From NCBI GenBank assembly GCA_016869535.1, contig VGDX01000005.1, positions 1 through 64,000 of the forward strand: DNA of 64,000 nt, written 5' to 3'. The first letter of the stretch is position 1. Each line of letters begins with the position of its first letter. Shown here one piece after another: positions 56,801 to 64,000 of the stretch. The notes beneath the pieces were generated by a model. It searched no databases. It saw nothing but the letters and a program-made list of their open reading frames with translations, and was not told the origin of the DNA. The DNA comes from Alphaproteobacteria bacterium (GTDB lineage Bacteria; Pseudomonadota; Alphaproteobacteria; Rhizobiales; Methyloligellaceae). The position numbers and the translations under genes are program-made.

Positions 56801-57158
56801 GGATGTTGAAACCAGTGAGAAGACCGATTATTGAAGCGTTGTAGACGCCAACGCCCTGGTTATTGATCAACCCTTCCATGCCGATATCGGGATCGATGTC
56901 GCCATTGTTGATCACGGTGACGGTGTTCTGGATTTCAGTATTCAGGAAGATATTGCCGATCTGATCGTAAGTGCCGCCAATGACCGCCAAGTTGGCGAGC
57001 GCAATGGCGTCGTACAAACCTTCCGTGACTAGCAGGTTCTCGATCCCGGCGCCGAGCGTCGTGACGATCTTCGAATTATTCGTGGCAGCGTCGGTGTTTT
57101 GGACGATGCGTTCCCGGTCGATGGTCTCGGTAACCGCCTGCGCGGGCGCCACCCCCAA
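53832..57158 (-). CDS. Autotransporter with repetitive passenger
   Basis: A 1108-residue protein as read from a TTG at 57158. The passenger (about 1-800) has around eight imperfect repeats of 65-72 residues, each of the type ENRGNVTAAYTGISVEIAN and MGNGA, followed by THTQSxxxxQxN-like ends. The C-terminal 270 or so residues form the outer-membrane beta-barrel (WVKGSGTWLEQDD, GLRLGTSTEVWTGTL, ending GLRVSW). It would be displayed at the cell surface. The reading frame has no signal peptide of its own; one is encoded just upstream in another frame, so the gene appears frameshifted. Confidence 0.8.
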   Translation of the reverse strand: MGVAPAQAVTETIDRERIVQNTDAATNNSKIVTTLGAGIENLLVTEGLYDAIALANLAVIGGTYDQIGNIFLNTEIQNTVTVINNGDIDPDIGMEGLINNQGVGVYNASIIGLLTGFNILGDLTQEANHDLSGGLINVVDLRNNGNVEATYLGVFGLITNELITMGNGAVSIIATGADIIGTVTQASNASLSNELVNVVDIVNRGDVDAGIGLAGGIFNGDIEMGNGHAAFIVHGFDLLGELTQSATATQANTVGNLVAIENRGNVTAAYTGISVEIANVPLLGSAMGNGAFSEILSIIDIAGDVTQSASATQVNEVENTALILNRGDVEADQIGMFAAIVNYGWELGNASVTEMATAFSVGGEHTQSLAVEQLNAIESNVLIDNRGRAEGGAVGIAAEIVNVNLELGNTAIGALESSGGTPAAQTMTVNQTNMLTNNIIIENSGGVEGGEIGVLAEIVTTGIVFANVAVVEGVNPDAGATQAVNITQRNIIQNTIVVANSGSIHGGEIGVAAGIFEPTFVEANVAFFNLDSPVQDVDVTESNTVQNRIDIFNTGSITADSLFAIDTFGARTTIVNEGGGVITGFVDLTEFNDRFINRAGGTFEARKESDFGAGFDRFLNARGGTVHAIGKTSFVNLDEFTNRGVISMVNGRTNDVFEISNTVGDTDLRYRAERGSTLDIDAFLGGPGSKADNFIINGDVSGRTLLRVNNTNQGPGVLNREGIPVVFAESKVRSNAFFLDKPIDVGLFEYDLHFVRTNSGFFELRSHAGGGSHVLPHFATAAQDIFFIGNETWFDRSADLRVLLNGGAPGGAPPNAQYINGAQSVPGITPAVWVKGSGTWLEQDDKAQTQAFGRTYRYNLDRDLDVAHFQTGVDFGAFDVLSPGDMLIYGVLGGAIFGNLDYDQIARQFDISGDEVGAYATYLKGGLFVDTLLKADFVEFDPNNALGFPGSFNSTAWGVRTDAGYRFGSFRRGLFFEPLATIAFNWVDVEDFTVGGNKAVLHDESVVRGRLGLRLGTSTEVWTGTLMEPFVIGSVWGNLGSDTNRATLTSSGTTFHFQDDLEDVWGVVSAGVNFFNVAANTTVFAKLDVILGDETDGISGKGGLRVSW

Positions 57159-57295
57159 GACGAAGCGAGGAACAGCGTCGAAGCCAGTGCCGTTCCGGTA
57201 AGCAGGAAGGAGCGATCGGACCGCGCCAAACTTTGCCGCGGCCGCGCAAACACAGAGTCGGCCCCCTTCGGAAATTGCCGTTGGCCCACGCCCAA
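57159..57295 (-). other. Autotransporter signal peptide in a shifted frame
   Basis: Upstream of the autotransporter frame, another minus-strand frame encodes SLARSDRSFLLTGTALAS then TLFLASS, a long autotransporter-type signal peptide. It loses coding sense at TCTTGGGGG (57155-57163), where the main frame GVAPAQAVTETIDRE begins. A one-base deletion would explain it: restoring one base joins TLFLAS to GVAPAQA, a credible cleavage site. The start is uncertain (GTG at 57295 or later). Confidence 0.55.
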
Positions 57296-57372
57296 CCCCC
57301 CGTGACGTAAGTGGCTTTTGTCAGGCCTAGCTTATGGAAGGCTGTTTTCTGCGACTAGTGCTGGGAAGCCAC

Positions 57373-57395
57373 AGGTTTGGAGATTTCTCAAACCT
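57373..57395. repeat. Inverted repeat upstream of autotransporter
   Basis: AGGTTTG and CAAACCT face each other across nine bases between the autotransporter and the upstream gene on the same strand. No T-run follows on either strand, so it may be an operator or a weak terminator. Confidence 0.3.
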
Positions 57396-57466
57396 ATTCC
57401 ATATGTTGCCGCCGATCGGGGGCGGTGGTAGTTACACGAGATTCCCTCAAATCGTTGAACCCGGGG

Positions 57467-57799
57467 CTATTGCGCCTGTCGGAGAGGCGCACGCCGCTTG
57501 AGCCCCATGCGGTAAGCCCACAGGCCGGATTCGATGTCGTTCTCGTCCAGAATTCTGTCGCAGATATCCTGGTACTGATTCAAAAGACGCCGCAACGGCG
57601 TCATCGGCCGGATCACCGCCCGCAATTCAGTGGTTTCTTCCCATTCCTTAACGTAGTGGCGCGCCTCCATCTCGACCTGCGCGCGCATCTCCCGGTTCAT
57701 TGCCGCGAACTCGCCATAGCCAAGCTCGTGCGCCACGAGAGCGCAGATTTGGTCGAATTTTTTTGTTTTCAACGTGAAAAGGAGTTCCCTCTTGCTCAT
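57467..57799 (-). CDS. Small helical protein, unknown
   Basis: About 110 residues, polar and probably all helical (FTLKTKKFDQICALVAHELG, MNREMRAQVEMEARHYV, TPLRRLLNQYQDICDRILDE). No signal peptide or membrane segment. I chose MSKRELLFTLK at 57799 over an upstream TTG at 57844. It lies upstream of the autotransporter on the same strand. I do not know the family. Confidence 0.5.
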   Translation of the reverse strand: MSKRELLFTLKTKKFDQICALVAHELGYGEFAAMNREMRAQVEMEARHYVKEWEETTELRAVIRPMTPLRRLLNQYQDICDRILDENDIESGLWAYRMGLKRRAPLRQAQ

Positions 57800-58004
57800 G
57801 GCTCGGTTCCCTATTTGCCTTGCTGCGATCCATGCAAGCCTCAAAACGGCCAGGCCCCCTCAAGGTTCCCGATGGATGAGCAGAATTGTGCGGAAAAACG
57901 TTGCCGGCGGGCGCCGCGCATTAAGAATTTACGAAAAAGGCGCAACGCCAATCGCGAAGATGGGTTAAGACCCCTGTGCCTTGTGAAACGACAGGAGTAG
58001 AGCA

Positions 58005-58289
58005 ATGAGAACGTTGGTTATTCTGGCGAGCTTGGCCATGCTGCTTGGCGAGGGTTATGCGTCCGCTCAGACAATGACGTCGGGGCGGCCATCCGCCGTT
58101 CTTAACAAGCAGCAGTGCAAGTCTGTCTGGAAGACGGCGGTTCCCTCAGGCCGGTATCTCGACAGGGCGGACGCGGGTCCATACATCGTCAACTTCGCGC
58201 TTGCCGACGGTCCCGACCAGGACGGGAGAATCTCCAGGCGGGAGTTCAGGAAGGCCTGCAAAAAAGGATTGGTGAAATATCGCGGCTAG
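58005..58289 (+). CDS. Small secreted EF-hand-like protein
   Basis: A 94-residue protein with a signal peptide (TLVILASLAMLLGEGYASA). The C-terminal half contains DGPDQDGRISRREFRKAC, a Ca-binding EF-hand loop of the D-x-D-G-x-I-x3-E type, with a preceding helix-like segment (KQQCKSVWKTAVPSG). A second complete EF-hand is not seen. A terminator follows. The role is unknown. Confidence 0.7.
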   Translation: MRTLVILASLAMLLGEGYASAQTMTSGRPSAVLNKQQCKSVWKTAVPSGRYLDRADAGPYIVNFALADGPDQDGRISRREFRKACKKGLVKYRG

Positions 58290-58332
58290 TAAACAAGCCG
58301 CCGATACCAATCGCATTTCGGAATTGAAAAAA

Positions 58333-58358
58333 GCCGGGTCCTCGCGCGAGGATCCGGC
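58333..58358. terminator. Bidirectional terminator
   Basis: A stem of about 12 bp with one G-T pair (GCCGGGTCCTCG / CGAGGATCCGGC) lies between the EF-hand-like gene and the convergent TonB-dependent receptor gene. The minus-strand side is followed by six T (AAAAAA at 58327-58332), so it is strongest for the receptor gene; the plus side is followed by TTCTT. Confidence 0.85.
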
Positions 58359-58382
58359 TTCTTCATGCCCGCGATTGCGGCG

Positions 58383-60875
58383 TCAGAAGTTCTGCTTCAA
58401 GCCCAACTGCACCAGACGCGGCGCTCCCGGCAGGATACCGCGCGTGCGATCGACGATAAATTCATCGTCGAACAGATTCTTGATGGTGAAGTAGATATCC
58501 GTGTTGGTCTTTTCGATAGTGTAGGTCGTGGCGAAATTGAAGATCGCATAGCTCGGGATCTCACCGAACATGCCTGAAAGCGCTTCGACACTATTCGGCC
58601 CGTTGGGATGCTGGGCCCCGTTGCGCAAATTCAGGAAGTCGCCGAACTGGCTGCTGACATAGACCATCTCGATATTGATGTCCCAGTTGCTGGTCGCATA
58701 GCCGATCCTCGGAGTGACGAGATACTCCGGCGCGTAGGGCTGGCGATTGCCGGCGGTGTCGCCCTGCAACGGCAGCCCCGTGGTGACTGAGATGAAGGGC
58801 GTGAGTTGTTCGGCGACCGGCAGCCAGGTGAAGGCGACCTGCCCGTAAATGCTCCAGGGCTTGTTGTACATGCGCCCCGAGTCGAAACGCGTGAGCACCT
58901 CCAAACCCTCGAACAAGGCTTCGCCCTCGGCCAAGGGATTATCTCCGCCGGCGACGGAGCCCACGGCGATCAGATTGCTGAAATCGTTACGGAAATAAGT
59001 CGAGTCGAGATAGAGTCCGCGCCGCGGCTCACTGCGGAAGCCAACCTCCAGATTGACCGACTCTTCCGGATTGATATCGATGGAGCCGCCGTCATTGGCG
59101 ATGGAATCTTCGACGCGCGGCGGAGCGAAGCCCTCATGCACGCCGGCGAAGAGGCTGATCCAGTTGGCGGGGTCGTAGCCCAAGCTGATGCCGGGAATAA
59201 AGGCATGAACATTCTCCCGGCCGACGCATGGCGGCCTGGCGCAACCGCCGACGGGTAGCTTGTTGGTGCGTTCATATTCAATGTCTTCGTAACGGAAAGC
59301 CGGCGTGATGCTGAACTTGTTGAACTGGACGCGATCCTGCACGAAGAAGGACGCTGCAAAAGCATCGCGCTCGTTGAGCTCGACCAGGGTGGTGCCGCCG
59401 GTGACGAACAGCTCGTTCTCCTGGCGCCGCTCCTGTCCTTCCTGATGGAAGCGGAAGCCGGTCTTCAGCTGATTGCCGACGTTTTCGGTCAAGGCATACT
59501 CGGCGGTGATCCTTTCCTCGAAGCCGATGAGGTAGTAATCGCGCAAGCGTCCCTGGATGGAATTGCACCGGTCGGGATCGACGAGAATGCCGTGGAGACG
59601 GTCATTTCTGAATCCCGGATAGCTCGGATCGCATTGCGTGTCCGTGGTGCGGCTCGATTGCCGCCACCAATCGCGCGAGAACGAATTGTAATAGAGGCTC
59701 GATCTGAAATTGATGTTCTGATTGAAATCGTAAGCATTCACGAGCGAGGCGCCATACCGGTCGGTATTGAAGGTGTCGTTGTCGAACGGGTTGTAGCGAA
59801 TGCCGAAATTGCGCCGTTCCGCATCGGTGATGCCTGAATAGGTCACCTCGGAATCCTCGGTGAAATAGCTGAACTTGGCGATGAACGCCGAGTCGGGATT
59901 GGCCAAGGCGATGGCCTTCACGCCGACATCGTCGACCTTGTGAAAGGTATTGTTGCGCGCGCCTTTGCCTTCTTTGTGCACATAATCGACCAGGCCGCCG
60001 AGATTGTTGTACCAGCCGCCGTAGAACGCCTGGCCGTTGAAGTAATCGCGGTTGCCACCGGTCGCGGCGACGAAGCCGCTCGGCTTGGCCGGCGGATTCG
60101 GTGTCACATAGTTGATGGTGCCCGAGATCGTCTGCGGACCGTAGAGCAGCATATCCGCGCCCTTGATCACTTCGACGCGGTTGTAACGATCCATGAGCGG
60201 GTGGAAGTAGCTCTCGTTGGCGCCATAGGGCGCGTAAGTGAGGAACAGTCCGTCCTCGAGCAGGAGAACCTTGGTCGAGCGTGTCGGGTTCAGGCCGCGA
60301 ATGCCGATATTCGGACGCAGTCCGAAACCTTCCTCGTCACGGACATTGACGCCGGTGACTTTACGCAAGGCTTCGTTGGTGTTGAGCACGTGGCTCGTAT
60401 AGAGCTCTTCGGGTGTGACCACCTGCCCCGAACCGTCAAGCTCCCAGGTGCCCCGTGGGCCTGGTGGGATGATGTCGCCGACGACGGCGATACCGGGAAT
60501 TGCGGTTGCCGACGGGAATTCCCCGCCTTGGCCTTCAAATTGCGTGCCTGATGCCGTCGTTGTACCCGAAGTCGTTGCAGCGCCTGATGCGGCCGTTGTC
60601 GGCGCACCCACAGGCCGCTTCCTGGCGACCGTGGTTGCCGGATACTTGGTGGGCGGCGGCGGAGTCACTACCACTTCGACAGCTGGAAGTTCGTAACTAA
60701 CCGAGTCTTGCGCTTTCGGCTCGTCGAACGGCAGAGCGGCCAGTATCAATCCCCATAACGACGTATGACCGATCGTCGCGAATCGACGCCCAGGCCTTCT
60801 TGCCCTCGCCGGAGATGTTTCGGCGTACGGGTGACGGCCGGCGGACGCAAGGCCGCCGTGTTCGAAAGAGCGCAT
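58383..60875 (-). CDS. TonB-dependent receptor, FecA-like
   Basis: An 830-residue outer-membrane receptor. The N-terminus has a basic stretch, a signal segment (HTSLWGLILAALPF) and a TonB box-like PAVEVVVTPPPP. The plug domain (about 150-270) contains NTNEALRKVTGVNVRDEEG, NIGIRGLNPTRSTKVLLLEDG and VEVIKGADMLLYGPQTISG, which match the ferric citrate (FecA) group. The barrel follows and ends in RLVQLGLKQNF. A ferric chelate is the likely cargo, but other cargoes are possible. An Rrf2-type regulator is divergent, and a terminator follows. No FecI/FecR pair is seen. Confidence 0.9.
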   Translation of the reverse strand: MRSFEHGGLASAGRHPYAETSPARARRPGRRFATIGHTSLWGLILAALPFDEPKAQDSVSYELPAVEVVVTPPPPTKYPATTVARKRPVGAPTTAASGAATTSGTTTASGTQFEGQGGEFPSATAIPGIAVVGDIIPPGPRGTWELDGSGQVVTPEELYTSHVLNTNEALRKVTGVNVRDEEGFGLRPNIGIRGLNPTRSTKVLLLEDGLFLTYAPYGANESYFHPLMDRYNRVEVIKGADMLLYGPQTISGTINYVTPNPPAKPSGFVAATGGNRDYFNGQAFYGGWYNNLGGLVDYVHKEGKGARNNTFHKVDDVGVKAIALANPDSAFIAKFSYFTEDSEVTYSGITDAERRNFGIRYNPFDNDTFNTDRYGASLVNAYDFNQNINFRSSLYYNSFSRDWWRQSSRTTDTQCDPSYPGFRNDRLHGILVDPDRCNSIQGRLRDYYLIGFEERITAEYALTENVGNQLKTGFRFHQEGQERRQENELFVTGGTTLVELNERDAFAASFFVQDRVQFNKFSITPAFRYEDIEYERTNKLPVGGCARPPCVGRENVHAFIPGISLGYDPANWISLFAGVHEGFAPPRVEDSIANDGGSIDINPEESVNLEVGFRSEPRRGLYLDSTYFRNDFSNLIAVGSVAGGDNPLAEGEALFEGLEVLTRFDSGRMYNKPWSIYGQVAFTWLPVAEQLTPFISVTTGLPLQGDTAGNRQPYAPEYLVTPRIGYATSNWDINIEMVYVSSQFGDFLNLRNGAQHPNGPNSVEALSGMFGEIPSYAIFNFATTYTIEKTNTDIYFTIKNLFDDEFIVDRTRGILPGAPRLVQLGLKQNF

Positions 60876-60968
60876 TCTTAGAACCCCCCAAACCTCTTTT
60901 AGACGCTTCGTATGGGCCCAGAACCGTTTGGGTTTCCGGGTGCCTCACGTGCGTTCTGGTGACATTGA

Positions 60969-60990
60969 GACAAATATGACTATTTTTGTC
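60969..60990. promoter_or_regulatory. Putative Rrf2 operator
   Basis: GACAAA (60969-60974) and TTTGTC (60985-60990) form a perfect inverted repeat across 10 bases in the 180-bp divergent gap between the TonB-dependent receptor and the Rrf2 regulator. Minus-strand TTGACA (60987-60992) overlaps it and could be the receptor's -35. A site of this position is well placed for control by the adjacent Rrf2 protein. Confidence 0.4.
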
Positions 60991-61056
60991 AACATTCTTT
61001 ATGTATGTCACAAGGTCACTGTGGGTCGTTGTGATATAGTTGTGCTGGGAGAAGCG

Positions 61057-61533
61057 ATGCGCCTGACCAAACAGACAAGCTACGCGATCCGGATTCTGAT
61101 CCATTGCGCGAACGCCGGCGAACGCTACGTCAAGGCGAGCGACATCGCCTCGCTCGATGGCATCACCGAATACAACGTGGCCAAGATCGTTCCGCTCCTG
61201 GTGCGCGGTGGCTTCCTCGCCACGAGCCGGGGACGCTCCGGCGGCCTCAAGCTCGCCAAGCCGGCTTCCGACATCAATCTCGGCGATGTGATCCGCGTGA
61301 CCGAGACCACGCATGTTGAGGCGGAATGCGTCGGTGGCGCATCACTCGCCTGCAGCATCAAGCAGGTCGCGCCGATCAACCTGATGCTCGGCGAGGCACT
61401 TGAAGCATTCATCAACGTGCTCGAGAAACACACTCTTGCCGATCTCGTCCAGTCGCGGCGCCCGGAAAGACCTTCGCGCGGGAAGCCCACGCAAAAAGCA
61501 CGCACCGCAAATGCGGCTTCTGCCAACCGTTGA
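61057..61533 (+). CDS. Rrf2 family transcription regulator
   Basis: A 158-residue winged-helix regulator of the Rrf2 family (IscR/NsrR/RirA relatives). It starts MRLTKQTSYAIRILIHCAN, the family N-terminus, then IASLDGITEYNVAKIVPLL and TSRGRSGGLKLAKPASDINLG. In the region that holds an iron-sulfur cluster in relatives there are two Cys (ECVGGASLACSIKQ), but the third position reads INLMLGEAL, without Cys. So cluster binding is uncertain. I chose the ATG at 61057 over an in-frame start 129 bases upstream. It is divergent from the receptor gene and probably regulates it; by analogy with RirA, iron is a likely signal. Confidence 0.88.
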   Translation: MRLTKQTSYAIRILIHCANAGERYVKASDIASLDGITEYNVAKIVPLLVRGGFLATSRGRSGGLKLAKPASDINLGDVIRVTETTHVEAECVGGASLACSIKQVAPINLMLGEALEAFINVLEKHTLADLVQSRRPERPSRGKPTQKARTANAASANR

Positions 61534-61548
61534 GGCGATCGCTGCGCG

Positions 61549-63003
61549 CTAAAGCAGCGGGATGGCGTAATTCACCACGGCCCGGAACTGGGTGAAATTG
61601 TCGCCTGGCAGCGGCACATCGATCAGCCGCTGATCGATGTAGTCGATCTCCACCCTCAAGCCTTCGAGAGGTCCGCCATGCGGCTCATATTCAAGCCGCA
61701 GATCGATCTCGTCCCGGTCGGGTAAAGATGCACCGGTCGCCGCGTCCAAGGCGTCGACACCGCGGCCGTAACGCACCATGACTCTCAGGCCGTCGATGCC
61801 GAAAGACACGAAATCGTAGGATAGGCTCAGGAGATAACCGAGCTCACCGGCGCGCTGGAACGAGGAGATCATCATACCGGTGAACACAGGGCTGATGCCG
61901 AACGGGTGAACGAAGGGTGCTTCGTCACCCACCTGCGACACGGCCCCCGTCAGCACGAAGTTTTGGTAGCTGGCGATCAGACGTGCCGACGCCTGGAAGG
62001 TGTGAAACGGCGCATCCGGCATCAGGTCCTCGCCTACACTCCTCTGGTCGGCGTTGTTGACGCTGAGGCGAAAACCCGGCACCCGGTCGTCACCGCCGAA
62101 GGGCAATGTGTAGTCGATCTCGCCATAGGCGGTGTTCATGGTGTCAGCGATCCAATAATTGACCAGACCGTAATTCCACTGTGACCCACGATAGCTCGCA
62201 CCGGTGATCAGCACGCCTTCGTCCTGCGCCACGCCGAGCGCCTCGGAGAATGGGATAAAATCGTCGAGGTGACGCGGCTTGAAGCGCCAGAGATAAGAGG
62301 CAATGTAATCGAGGTTCCGCTCCTTACTTTCTTCAGGCAGGAGCACGACGCCCTCGAACGTCAGCGGGATCATGCGGAAATCATTGGGGTTGATATAGGG
62401 GGTGCGCACGAGCTGCCGGCCGGCCGTCAGTTCCTGTCCGGCGTATTTCAGTCGCGCGCTCGCTTGGCCGAGCGTGGTGATCTGATCGCCGTCGGGGGTG
62501 AGGTTCAGCGTGGCACCCGCATCCTGCGAGGCATAAAGCGGCTGGCTCGTGTAAAGGGCGCCGCGCAATTGGAAAAAGTCGGCGATGTAGCCTGATTCAT
62601 AAGCGAGCGCGCCGCCTGTCGTCAGCGCCTCGGGCTTGAGCAGACCGAAAATGTCCTCCGACATCCAATAGCTGCGGCTGTTCAGCCAGAGCCTGGTGTC
62701 GCGCAGGAATGGACCCTGGTCCTGCAAACGTTCGCTGAACCCTTCCAGCCACGGCTCACGATCATCGACATAGGGCGCTGGGCCCCGCAAGTCTTCTCGT
62801 GGATCCAGCGGACTTTCGAAACCCTCGCCGATCGGGCTGTAGGCCTGACGCGCCGACGGCGGTATGGGATAGTCGGGGACGCCGCCCAATCCTCCGGCTC
62901 CGGCGTCTTGGGCGCGCACGGGCGTGCATGATGCAAACGCCAAAGCAGCGAGTGTGGCGACAAGGGCTCCATGTCTGGCTGACGCTGGTCCCGGCCCCGC
63001 CAT
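61549..63003 (-). CDS. OprD-family outer membrane porin
   Basis: A 484-residue protein with a signal peptide (ALVATLAALAFASCTPVRA) and a barrel domain of the OprD family (RDTRLWLNSRSYWMSEDIFG near 85-110; ASARLKYAGQELTAGRQLV near 165; ending VVNYAIPLL). OprD-type porins admit small solutes such as amino acids, peptides or carboxylates. The solute here is unknown. It converges with the Rrf2 gene. An uptake role with the adjacent TonB-dependent receptor is possible but unproven. Confidence 0.88.
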   Translation of the reverse strand: MAGPGPASARHGALVATLAALAFASCTPVRAQDAGAGGLGGVPDYPIPPSARQAYSPIGEGFESPLDPREDLRGPAPYVDDREPWLEGFSERLQDQGPFLRDTRLWLNSRSYWMSEDIFGLLKPEALTTGGALAYESGYIADFFQLRGALYTSQPLYASQDAGATLNLTPDGDQITTLGQASARLKYAGQELTAGRQLVRTPYINPNDFRMIPLTFEGVVLLPEESKERNLDYIASYLWRFKPRHLDDFIPFSEALGVAQDEGVLITGASYRGSQWNYGLVNYWIADTMNTAYGEIDYTLPFGGDDRVPGFRLSVNNADQRSVGEDLMPDAPFHTFQASARLIASYQNFVLTGAVSQVGDEAPFVHPFGISPVFTGMMISSFQRAGELGYLLSLSYDFVSFGIDGLRVMVRYGRGVDALDAATGASLPDRDEIDLRLEYEPHGGPLEGLRVEIDYIDQRLIDVPLPGDNFTQFRAVVNYAIPLL

Positions 63004-63150
63004 TCTCCCTCCCCAAAGTCACGCGAGCTTGCCGGCCAAATCTAGCCGATTCCGCTTTTTACCGCGATTGACGCTCATCTCCCCTTCCCGTACTGGCTTT
63101 GCTACTGTCCCCCGCCGAATACTCCCGAAAAGGCTCGATCAGGCTGCTCC

Positions 63151-63789
63151 ATGCTCAAAGTCACGCGCCGCTGGGCGCTCTGTTTCAGCCTCTTCCTCGC
63201 CTTCGCCAGCGCCTGCTTTATCCTGGCGCATCACGCCGTCGCGCAGGATGAAGCCGAAGAAGAGGAAGGTCCGCCGGAATGCTACGAGACGCAGAATTTC
63301 GGCCCCTGGCTCGGCAGAGCTTCCGACCGTCAGGGCGGCGCGCTCTATAACGACGTACCATTCAACAATCCGAAGACCAGCCCGCTGCGCGCCGACATAC
63401 AAGTGTCGGTCGCTTATGACACGAGACTCGTGCTGTATGGCGATTTCGACAAGGTGCAATTCAGCAAGGACTTCCTTGTCGATCCCGCCAACCGCCTGAT
63501 CATGCGGGATGAGAATGGCAAGGAGGCGGTCAATGCGCCGCTCTGCGGCAATTGCAACAATATCGAGGAAGACAAATTCAGTGTCGTCCTGCCGCTCGCC
63601 ACGGCCCCTCTCCTGCGTGAAAGCCCGGCGGTCGAAATCGCTTTTCAGCTCAAAGGCCAGGAGGAAAGCGGCTTCAAGCTGACACTCGGCAATATGCGCA
63701 AGGCGCTAATCTGGGCCAATAAGAGAAAGTTCGCGCTTGCCGCGCAGATCGCCGAAGGGAAATGCACCTCCCCCGGCATAGAGGAGTGA
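63151..63789 (+). CDS. Exported protein, unknown
   Basis: A 212-residue protein with an N-terminal signal segment (ALCFSLFLAFASACFILAHHAVA) followed by an acidic stretch (DEAEEEEGPPEC). The mature part has a CGNC motif (NAPLCGNCNNIEEDKF), two further cysteines, and ends with a C-terminal helical region. It may be related to small exported proteins of the invasion-associated-locus type by general appearance, but I cannot support that. It converges with the APS kinase gene, nine bases away. Confidence 0.65.
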   Translation: MLKVTRRWALCFSLFLAFASACFILAHHAVAQDEAEEEEGPPECYETQNFGPWLGRASDRQGGALYNDVPFNNPKTSPLRADIQVSVAYDTRLVLYGDFDKVQFSKDFLVDPANRLIMRDENGKEAVNAPLCGNCNNIEEDKFSVVLPLATAPLLRESPAVEIAFQLKGQEESGFKLTLGNMRKALIWANKRKFALAAQIAEGKCTSPGIEE

Positions 63790-63798
63790 ATTTGCCGA

Positions 63799-64000
63799 TC
63801 AGACGACGTGGCGGCGTCTGAGCTCGGCGAGTACCGACTCGGCCAACGCGTCCGGACTCGTCTCGCTCGTTTTCAGGTCAAGCTCCGCGCGTTCAGGTGG
63901 CTCGTAGCCGGAATCGATGCCAGTGAAATTGCTGATAAGCCCGGCGCGGGCCTTGCGATAGAGGCCCTTGGGGTCGCGCGCTTCGCACACCTCCAGCGGC
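63799..64000 (-). CDS. cysC: Adenylylsulfate (APS) kinase, 5' part outside window
   Basis: The C-terminal 66 residues of an APS kinase, which phosphorylates adenylylsulfate to PAPS. The fragment opens [20 protein letters not shown], a signature of the family, then [19 protein letters not shown] and ends RRRHVV. The start lies beyond 64000, so it could be a separate cysC or the end of a cysNC fusion. It converges with the unknown exported gene. Confidence 0.9.
   Translation of the reverse strand, partial: PLEVCEARDPKGLYRKARAGLISNFTGIDSGYEPPERAELDLKTSETSPDALAESVLAELRRRHVV

Noticed and set aside
54700..57158. Passenger repeats as a CRISPR array
   Set aside because: Units are about 200 bases, imperfect and keep a reading frame; they are protein repeats.

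Overview
The window looks like a core chromosomal segment of an alphaproteobacterium, most likely a member of the Hyphomicrobiales (Rhizobiales). It is high-GC and densely packed, and several gene neighbourhoods are typical of that group: purM-purN divergent from a CDP-alcohol phosphotransferase / hdaA / ppk / ppx block; rnd next to aspS; a YfgM-like protein, bamB and der in one run; and guaB, rlmE and a second Ppx/GppA close together. The species assignment is inference from gene content only.

Layout. 1-9.5 kb: an exported arylsulfatase, small secreted proteins, tRNA-Leu(UAA), a ceramidase-family membrane protein, aspS, rnd, a conserved unknown, cbpM/cbpA and a small membrane protein. 9.6-16.5 kb: polyphosphate turnover (ppx, ppk), the DnaA-inactivating HdaA, a phospholipid synthase and the purine genes purM-purN. 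16.6-22.4 kb: a cytochrome P450, a von Willebrand A protein abutting a cyclic-nucleotide-binding/thioredoxin-reductase-like fusion, and a GlxA-type regulator divergent from an OsmC protein. 22.4-31.3 kb: ndk, a DUF3147 protein, holC, der, bamB, yfgM-like, panB, an L,D-transpeptidase-like protein and guaA. 31.4-33.8 kb: a methyltransferase that has lost its SAM-binding core, followed by three small secreted unknowns. 33.8-42.5 kb: rsmB-like, MAPEG, a TPR protein, guaB, a Gly/Tyr-rich secreted protein, rlmE, a DHA2 multidrug transporter and a Ppx/GppA. 42.5-50 kb: tRNA-Arg(UCG) with a mismatched acceptor stem, an SH3 protein, a class III cyclase, a DUF2333 protein, a 37-residue lipoprotein, a TonB-family protein, tRNA-Gln(CUG), a frameshifted Tat/arginine-rich protein and an RTX-type calcium-binding protein. 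50-58 kb: a LuxR-like regulator with a helix-turn-helix at each end, a peroxiredoxin-like gene remnant, an AI-2E family permease, a degenerate cyclase and a large autotransporter with a frameshift in its signal region. 58-64 kb: an EF-hand-like secreted protein, a FecA-type TonB-dependent receptor divergent from an Rrf2 regulator, an OprD-type porin, an exported unknown and the 3' part of an APS kinase gene.

Functional links. Most of the window is housekeeping (translation, purine synthesis, polyphosphate, outer-membrane assembly). The more distinctive parts are signalling and envelope genes: two class III cyclase-like proteins and one cyclic-nucleotide-binding redox fusion suggest cyclic nucleotide signalling, and the Rrf2-TonB receptor-OprD cluster looks like a regulated outer-membrane uptake locus. 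No prophage, insertion sequence, CRISPR array or complete defence island was recognised. The best candidates for something undescribed are the cNMP-binding/TrxR-like fusion lacking the redox CxxC, the regulator with HTH domains at both ends, and the Rossmann-core-deleted methyltransferase; none of these amounts to a proven new system.
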